Program-made: the position numbers and the translations under genes
In this document: in pieces, positions 18,613-25,054 of the stretch
Layout of the letters: each line of letters starts with the position of its first letter
Numbering within the stretch: the stretch's first letter is position 1
The notes under the pieces: generated by a model
Told to the model about the DNA's origin: nothing
Databases searched by the model: none
What the model saw: only the letters and a program-made list of their open reading frames with translations
Assembly (NCBI GenBank): GCA_030265145.1
Contig: JARBES010000113.1
Span: forward strand, 1,573,700 to 1,598,753
From: Strongylocentrotus pallidus
Lineage: Eukaryota; Echinodermata; Echinoidea; Camarodonta; Strongylocentrotidae
Reading direction: 5' to 3'
DNA length: 25,054 nt

Positions 18613-19094
18613 AGTGACTCGGTAACATTGTTGAAGGTACATGAAAAAAATGCGTAATTTTGTATGAAATGTTACTTATTATATTCCTCCTACTGTACTA
18701 ACCCTCTAACATGCAAAAAATCCTGAAAAATTCTCAAACCACAAAGTTATTTATTGTTTTTTTTTATTAAGGCGTCATTGTACGACACCCTCAAACAGTA
18801 AATTCTCCCAACCATTTTCGAATTTTCCCAAGTGTTTTTACATGAAAATAAGACATGAGACAGGCTTTTAAAAATATTTCAACACTTAAATGTCTGGAAT
18901 GGTATACAGAGCCAATTCATTGCTTTGTGACGATTTAAATTAAGGAATCGATCAGATCAATTTGACCAAATTGTTATCATTAATAATTGTCAGTTTTCAC
19001 TCAAACTTTCAGATTATCTTTAGCGGTACATCTAGCATTGAAGTCACTACCTTAGCACCATTTTCTCTTATCTGAACAATGTTACTAAATCCCT
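18613..19094. mobile_element. TTAA-flanked MITE, 'GTAACATTG' group, right of copy B
   Basis: TTAA lies at 18609-18612 and 19095-19098. The left end AGTGACTCGGTAACATTGTT and the right end, reverse-complemented, AGGGATTTAGTAACATTGTT are clear inverted repeats. No coding capacity. The same tip motif occurs at the right end of 22183-22555 (reverse-complemented GTGACTTGGTAACATTG), which links the families. Confidence 0.85.
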
Positions 19095-19098
19095 TTAA

Positions 19099-19748
19099 GA
19101 GGAGCAGGAGGGATTCCACGTAATTTATCTACTATTTTTTTTCTGGCACATTCAGGTCATTAGGCCTAGTAAGATTGATTCTGATTTTCTCATCCTCCCT
19201 GTCTACAATTTAGGAGAAAGGTGCCCCATAGTCTTGACATTTTGCTATTTTGGCGCAGCAATTGAAAAGCATGAGGGGTTCCCTACAAATCCAAACAATC
19301 AAATCTTCTTCTTTTTTTGGGGGGGAGGGAGTTCCGGACTGAGATTCTGGGGGCCCGTGTGTTCTGAAGGCCTGTTAGTGTTGAGCCTTGTCAATTGCCA
19401 TTGTGTGACATTCTAAACAGATATCATCAGTACAACTTCCTTTGTCAAGCCCTCATTTTTAGCCCAGGTTAAATTTACACTAAACAAAGATGTTCTTGTT
19501 GTTGTTATTGTCAGTTTCTTCTCTAGATCTATTTGTTCATGTCCATTAAAACGAAAATATCTTTAAAAAAAGAGAAGACATGCAAAAAGGCATCCATTTT
19601 CTTCAGCCCTATATACATTACAATGGGAGGATTAAGACACCCAAGGGTTACAGTGATTCCGTTCACTTTTCCCCTCCCAGTCACACTTAATAACAATACC
19701 CTTTAAAGACAGTTTTTCACAATACTTTTACCATCAGTTCTCGATGTT
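19099..19748. other. Single-copy intron-like DNA
   Basis: 19100-19190 is a diverged echo of 18500-18590 (CTGGCACATTCAGGTCATTA and AGTAAGATTGATTCTGATTT against CTGCACATCCAATG and AGTAAGATCGATTTCTAGTT), so the MITE at 18613 sits between two old tandem pieces. A T-run followed by G7 lies at about 19311-19326. No exon was recognised. Confidence 0.45.
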
Positions 19749-19751
19749 TAC

Positions 19752-19790
19752 CTTTAACGTTCCATTAACTAATTGGCTGCCACTTGTAAG
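19752..19790 (-). CDS. Candidate 39-bp micro-exon of the minus-strand gene
   Basis: On the minus strand GGGGATATACAG precedes 13 open codons (LTSGSQLVNGTLK) followed by the donor GTAAAC. Phase 0/0 would fit between the 22700 and 15395 exons without a frame shift, and the peptide is strand-like. Weak points are its tiny size, a poor pyrimidine tract, and no second copy to test conservation. Confidence 0.3.
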
Positions 19791-20040
19791 CTGTATATCC
19801 CCAACACAAGGATGAATTGATTAAAATTGAGTTAATTAAGCCTCCTTTTATGGCATAGATCAATCAGTCAATTCTGTTTATCTGTTAGCAAGGTACCTGC
19901 ACCTTCTATCTATAAGTGCAGTATGTGTGATTAATCAACGTAAAAATTGCTAACAAATAGATTTTTGTGTGTAATATGATGTAGATGTATGTTGTCATCA
20001 TCATCCTGAGTTATCATTATCAGTTGTAGTAAATCTAGCA

Positions 20041-20275
20041 TCATTATTGCCTTTAATATTATTATTACTATTACTCTTATCTAATAATAGTATTATTATC
20101 ATTATTGTTATCATTATCATCATTATTAATACTATCATTATTATTTTATTATTCACATTATTGTTATTATTCACGTTATTATTACTTTTATTATTATTGT
20201 TATTATTATCATATCATTTTTATCATTATCATTAGTATTAATCATTATTATTACCATTGGCATTAATTGTCATTT
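20041..20275. repeat. (ATT/ATC)n trinucleotide microsatellite tract
   Basis: About 235 bp of imperfect ATT, ATC and TTA triplets. The leucine/isoleucine-rich open frame at 20047-20235 is a product of this tract. Confidence 0.95.
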
Positions 20276-21395
20276 ATAGTAAATGGAATATTTGTCGTTT
20301 CCAGGTGACAGCTTTTTTACTGTTTAAAGTTCCACTGTACAGTACATACATTATATAGTGGTCATGGACAGTGACTCGCACACCAATTCATTTACTTGTA
20401 AAATAATCCATCAGCGGTAATCATAATCAATGCTAATGGAATTATAGTTCGTTAAAATTGCCACTAGACGCCAACTGCATGCATGTAAGGCGATGAAATC
20501 AAGCCATTCGTTACTAAAAGCAGATGCAGCATACACAGTGAAACAGGTAGATCTACAAATGATCAGGGGTGGGGCCCATGGAGATGCGTACATTGTGCAT
20601 GAAGATACTGTACATGTGAACCAGTGTTTGTTCCGGTGACAATACCGGGTAGCTCAATAGTTGATTTGAATTTGTGAGTTTTCAATGCTGGACTAAATTA
20701 AACCCATGAACTTGTGAACATACATTTAAACCCATGTACTGTACTCTCGAAGTCAAAAACCCAAACTTTTCCTGCCCAAGCTAAATCTTCTTTTTTTTAA
20801 AATATATTTATAAATGTTTGTTTGTATCAAATGGCATCCATACATGTATGGCTTAAGGAAATTGAATTTACAATTTACATTTTACAGAAAGTAAAAACTT
20901 CCATTGAAATACAAAAGACAGCCTGGAATAAATGAAAACATGAAAGAGGTGAAGATTTGGTCATAGTTATGAGCAGCAAGGAATGAACAATACAAGGGCT
21001 ATGCACGGTTAGCCCCATAAAGATGATGATATAGCCACCACAAAGCTACAAATGCAGGCAACAGAATTAGAGGAAATCTCATTAAAACTGTCCCCACTGT
21101 ATTAGAAGTGAAAACAAAATAAAAGATAATTTCATTTGGTTTGGAGCTTTATACCCACTTCCTCTTGTGTGAAAAGGCCCAGGGTCTATTTTTCTACCAA
21201 TATTCTCTCTTTTTTCAATCAAAAATATGAAGGAAGATGATAGTATAGTACCTATTGCACTATCAACGCCTGAATTAAAGCCCCAAGGATAAATATATCC
21301 ATAAATACGAAACAATCTTATTAGCAATTGAGTTGCATATTCTGTTCACGAAGATGCCGGTAAACTAGTCAGCTTGACTGGGGAGACCTCCTTCT
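20276..21395. other. Single-copy AT-rich DNA, nothing recognised
   Basis: A minus-strand open frame (21082-21327) has a possible donor GTACTA after RIYGYIYPWGFNSGVDSAIG, but its acceptor side lacks a pyrimidine tract. No repeat ends were recognised. Confidence 0.4.
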
Positions 21396-21399
21396 TTAA

Positions 21400-21916
21400 A
21401 GGTACGATGTCCCATTTGCATGCCAATAGATGCATTTGAAAGATAATACTAATTTAGAACTTCCCTAAAAATGGGGGGCTTGAAAATGTCTTCACCGGTA
21501 AGTGGGAAAATAATGACTATTAGTTGTCGAATTGACTTAAGAGCCATAGAGCCAGTAAGTAAAAGTCTGATGTACCGAATGGTCATATGTTTTTATGGTA
21601 CGCAAAGATTCAATCAGTTTAACTTTGGCCATTACAAAAAGTGAGTTATTGATGTAGACAAATGCTCATGTACCCTTTACAGCTCATTTTATGTACATGT
21701 ATGTTATTACCAAAGAAGGAAAAAAACAGCCAGTCAGTCACTCAATAGTGTCTGACAGTGAAGTCTAGCAAGCAAACAGGTTTCCTTGCATAATTTGAAT
21801 ATTAGGACACTGCTAACGTTTAAATTTCACAGATCTATAGGACATACATGACATATTCATAATTCCTGCAAAGTTCTACAGAATTTGGTGTTGGCTGCAA
21901 AAGGGACATAGTATCT
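21400..21916 (+). mobile_element. 'GGTACTATGTCCC' TTAA MITE, complete copy (~517 bp)
   Basis: TTAA lies at 21396-21399 and 21917-21920. The left end AGGTACGATGTCCCATTTGC and the right end, reverse-complemented, AGATACTATGTCCCTTTTGC are inverted repeats of about 25 bp. Partial copies lie at 11340 (to the gap) and 24553 (to the window edge). The inside has TTAGTTGTCGAAT and AGCCAGTCAGTCACTCAATA. No transposase is present. Confidence 0.88.
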
Positions 21917-22182
21917 TTAACTGTTGCCCATGGCATTGGGGCTGTGGCTGTGGCAGGGAAGTTATTAATTTAATATATGACTGGACCCTGCAGACAAGCA
22001 AGGACATTGTGGTATGGGGAAGGAAGGAGCTGAGGGAACAGAGTCTTCAGTCAGGAACTAGTAATGTGAGCAATGATCATCCATAGAATGAAGCCATTCT
22101 TGGAACATGAAGCATAACTGCATTTATAGCAGACTGTAAGAGACAGTGATCACACATACTGTACATACAGTATGTACATTAA

Positions 22183-22555
22183 AGGCATCATTTAACAATG
22201 TTAAATGTGATTGTTTGGCCCTACGTGATATCAGTGTCTGTCATATGGTGTAATATTGAAGCCCTAAACAAATTGCATTTCAAAATGATCATGAAGTGCC
22301 TCAAAAAAGTAAAAATCTGTGAGTAACCGGTTTTACCATACTCAATTTTTCCAATAGACTGTAGTGTTATAAAATGCCGTTGGGAAAACAAAAAATGAAA
22401 TTTCAATTTCTAATCATAAATATCTTGATACTCAGACAGGCGATCAACTTGGAAAAGTCATGGGATTCCTGACCTAAAGGTTTATAATTATGACTGCAGC
22501 ATGAGCTAAATCCAGGATTTTGTTTCAGAATCTGAGGCAATGTTACCAAGTCACA
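22183..22555. mobile_element. TTAA-flanked MITE, third diverged copy of the 7591 family
   Basis: TTAA lies at 22179-22182 and 22556-22559. Internal blocks match the A and B copies: CCCTAC, TAATATTGAAGCCCTAAA, ATGATCATGAAGTGCCTC, AACCGGTTTTACCATA and GCTAAATCCAGGATTTTG. More diverged than A is from B, so it is an older, independent insertion. Confidence 0.85.
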
Positions 22556-22699
22556 TTAAATGACATACCGGTAGTTAAGCGTATAGTGAAAGCCTCTGTA
22601 TGTTAACGTAGCCTAACGTGATGCACTGTAGGCCTATGGCCCTTACTGTTGGGTGAATTATTGATGCTTGTACTCTTTTAATAGCGTATTTCTACGTAC

Positions 22700-22795
22700 C
22701 AAGTGATCTTTTGGACCTGCAACTGCTTGGACATTCTGGAACTTTGGGGGCGCACTTCCGGGCTTGATCCGATCAAAGGTCACTTGTACTGAGCT
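22700..22795 (-). CDS. Internal coding exon, single copy (unidentified host gene)
   Basis: On the minus strand a long pyrimidine tract (TTTTTTCTTTCTTTTTC, then TTCCAG) precedes 96 open bases, followed by the donor GTACGT. The 32 codons, phase 0/0, read SSVQVTFDRIKPGSAPP, then KFQNVQAVAGPKDHL. GC content is clearly higher than in its surroundings, as expected of an exon in AT-rich introns. PPKF...QAVAG followed by the 120-bp exon's IVTCQ looks like the first strands of an immunoglobulin-type domain. That is a pattern impression only; other beta-sandwich extracellular folds are possible. Exons 5' of this one should lie beyond 22795 and were not recognised. Confidence 0.65.
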
Positions 22796-24130
22796 CTGGA
22801 AGAAAAAGAAAGAAAAAAACAGAATATAAATTCTAAATTTCTAAATTTCAATGCAGTCAAGCCATATGACAAATCAATACGCTTCCAGGATTAAAACAAT
22901 AATAATAATAAGTCAATCATTGTTCGTACAAGAACAACGAATCAAATCAGGAAGCTGATGCTATTGAACAAAAAAACAAACAAAACTATACTTTAATAGA
23001 GTTGATGAACCTTTGGCTCTCAACTACATAAATTAAATGTGCAACAAGTCAAAAGATACTACTTAAAAGGGAGGTGCATTATCAAATGAACTTGGTATTG
23101 ATAAAAGCAGAAAATGGAGATAAACAGATCAGTGAAGTTTGAGGAAGATCTGGTACAAGACAAGAAATTTATCCAGCATTCAAGTTTAAATTTGTGTAAT
23201 ATTGTAAACACAGATTAGCAAATCAGTGATAAATATCTCTTGTGCACCTCTCCCATTAGCATTTTAGTTTTAATATGATTTTAACAAAATGTAGTATATG
23301 AAAATCTGAGGTTTGAGCGTCTTTTCCAATGAAAATATGATTAAAGAATAAGGGGCTTGAATTTTGCCTATACATGTACAGTACTCTCTCTCTCTCTCTG
23401 TCTTGCAACTCAATCTAAGCTAATACCGGAAAGTCTTTCATTTTGACTTTCATTTTGCGGGAATCCACAATGTCATTGCAAGCAGCGTTGCCACGGTAAT
23501 GCTGTATTCATTCCTCCTTCTCATGGGGTTGAAATGGTTTGCTTTTTTCAGATCTATAATTAACTTGGACTGCAACACAATTTTAATGAAAAAGGGTTTG
23601 GTTTATGAATGAAAAACAGACAACAAATTTTAAATTAAATCAGCACTTTTGGAGATTGAACCTGAAATCAAAATAAGAAAGCAGCATGGTAATTACAGGA
23701 CCAGTTTTAGTATTAGTGTTTGTTTAAGGTTTTTTTTACTGAAATACTAATTTTAGCCTTCTTTTTATAGAACTATATCCATCTATAGATTGTAACCTGA
23801 TAATAAATTCTAAAATGTGTCATAGCTTTAAAGTTTCACACGGTCATGTTCAAAAGCCTCTTTAACCTTACACCTTACACAGTGTGGGCACTGTCTTTGG
23901 CCTCTAGGCTATAGGAATTCTAAACATTTTACAGAACACAGTGATATTTTGGGAGTCAAGGTATTTTCTATCCAAACTGACATCTTGGGGAAAAAATGCC
24001 TGCAGATTTCATACACATGTACACTATCGCCCATGATATTGGAATAATTTTTTTTAGCACTTTTCACAAAGTCTTGTGTGAATATGATTTATTCTTGATA
24101 CATGTAGATAAAGTAGAGTACATGTCTTCG
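22796..24130. other. Single-copy AT-rich DNA, probable intron
   Basis: A CT dinucleotide run lies at about 23384-23399 and a short AAT run near 22899-22910. No convincing exon or repeat ends. Confidence 0.45.
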
Positions 24131-24133
24131 GCC

Positions 24134-24408
24134 GGGTGGCAGAAGGGCGTTAGCGCGCGAGCGTCTCGAAAACTACTTTTCGAATTATTCACATTTAAAG
24201 ATTTGTTTTATATTTAAACTGCTTTCTGTCCCGAAAATTGGTTTAAAACATAACAGACTTATAGAAATGTGGTAGTAGAACACGGCCACAATTTTTTTCT
24301 CAGAAATAAGTCAGTTTTATAAAAGTTTGAGGCGATTTAGTGCTAACGCTCTTCTGCTTAAAGTTTCATTATTGACCTGAAATTCGAGCTAACGCCCTTC
24401 TGCCAGCC
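24134..24408. mobile_element. 275-bp MITE with GGCAGAAGGGCGTTAGC inverted ends
   Basis: The left end is GGGTGGCAGAAGGGCGTTAG and the right end, reverse-complemented, GGCTGGCAGAAGGGCGTTAG, matching at 19 of 20 positions. The inside is AT-rich with a further GCTAACGCTCTTCTGCTTAA near 24342, a second imperfect inverted tip. No target duplication was resolved. The open frame at 23996-24217 runs into this element and is not a gene. Confidence 0.8.
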
Positions 24409-24552
24409 AGGCGACGATGTATCTATCTTCTCAGAACTTTATTAATCAATCTCTGTCACTGTTTAGATTGACCAATAAAGTTTATCTATCAAGAATAAAC
24501 CATCTTCTCACATTACTTTCTGAAAATGGTACAGAAAATTATTCTGACTTAA

Positions 24553-25054
24553 AGGTACCATGTCCCATTTGCAGGCCCAAAAAATGAAAAGGTTAAATTC
24601 CAATGGCAATTGAAAGACAATACTTATTTAGAACTTCCGTAAAAAAAGGGGGGCTTGAAAATGTCTTTAAGTGGGAAAATAACGAATATTAGTTGTCGAA
24701 TCGACTTAGGAGCTACATGTATAGAGCCAGTAAGTAATACCCGGAGTCTGATTTTTCAGACCATTGTTCCGAATGGTCGTACGTTTTATGCTGCGCAAAA
24801 ATTCAATCAGTTTAATTTTGGCCATTACAAGAAGTAGGTTATTGATGTACAGACAAAAGCTCATGTACTCTTTACAGCTCATTTTATGTATGTTATTACC
24901 AAAGATGAAAAAAGCCAGTCAGTCACTCAATACAGGGTGTATATTTTAGGTCCTTGAAGTTTGCTCATGGTTTTGCAATGAAACGGAGCCAGTTCTATTT
25001 CTAGCGAGCCAGCAAATATTTGCAGAGTCTGGACTTAGGCCATAATGTTGTTTC
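24553..25054 (+). mobile_element. 'GGTACTATGTCCC' TTAA MITE, running off the window
   Basis: TTAA at 24549-24552 is followed by AGGTACCATGTCCCATTTGC. It follows the 21400 copy to CAGTCAGTCACTCAATA (about 24929), then appears to have about 70 bp of extra DNA before weak similarity resumes (TCTAGCGAGC). The right terminus is not in the window. Open frames at 24655-24949 are repeat-derived. Confidence 0.75.

Noticed and set aside
20047-20235. Leucine/isoleucine-rich open frame resembling a membrane peptide
   Set aside because: It is a direct translation of an ATT/ATC microsatellite.
21082-21327. Minus-strand open frame with a GTACTA donor
   Set aside because: No acceptable acceptor and no second copy to test conservation.
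1-25054. LTR, retroviral, Polinton or other virus-like elements; CRISPR arrays; tRNA or rRNA genes
   Set aside because: No long terminal repeats, reverse transcriptase, integrase, capsid or envelope-like reading frames were recognised, nor spaced short direct repeats or RNA-gene signatures. The mobile DNA here is short non-autonomous DNA elements and SINE-like tails.

Overview
This is AT-rich, gene-poor, repeat-dense animal DNA. Runs of ACATGT, GCGCTATAnAAG...(ATT)n retroposon tails, many short inverted-repeat DNA transposons and tiny exons in multi-kilobase introns suggest a marine invertebrate. An echinoderm or similar deuterostome fits best, but this is only an inference. There is no complete gene, operon, RNA gene or CRISPR array. 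Most long open frames here are chance frames in repeats.

Layout. 1-3600: C-rich low-complexity DNA, a 375-bp inverted-repeat element, retroposon tails between direct repeats, an inverted-repeat element (1326-1968) holding an exon-like block whose sister lies at 2221-2313, a small element with a clear 4-bp target duplication (2394-2636), and a ~207-bp tandem array. 3606-10975 (copy A) and 11569-18612 (copy B) are the same ~7-kb segment in the same orientation, separated by ~0.5 kb of repeat DNA and exactly 100 N. They differ by a few percent and by presence or absence of several mobile elements. The N gap between them makes two uncollapsed haplotypes placed in tandem at least as likely as a true duplication. 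18609-25054 is mostly single-copy intron with more TTAA-flanked elements, an (ATT/ATC)n tract and a unique exon.

Coding content. A minus-strand host gene seems to cross most of the window. Its best exons are 22700-22795 (96 bp) and the A/B pair 15395-15514 and 7437-7556 (120 bp each). All are phase 0/0 with good splice sites. The A/B exon pair differs at 4 of 120 sites, 3 of them synonymous. The joined peptide looks beta-strand rich, perhaps immunoglobulin-like, but I cannot name the gene. Weaker exon candidates lie at 19752-19790, 10593-10751/18229-18384 and, on the plus strand, 1782-1871/2221-2313.

Mobile content. At least three inverted-repeat families sit between TTAA tetranucleotides. 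Several share a terminal GTAACATTG-like motif. Others include a Tc1/mariner-like TA element (14842-15112), an element with GTGTCCACAC ends and a SINE present only in copy A. I recognised no retroviral, LTR, Polinton or other virus-derived element.
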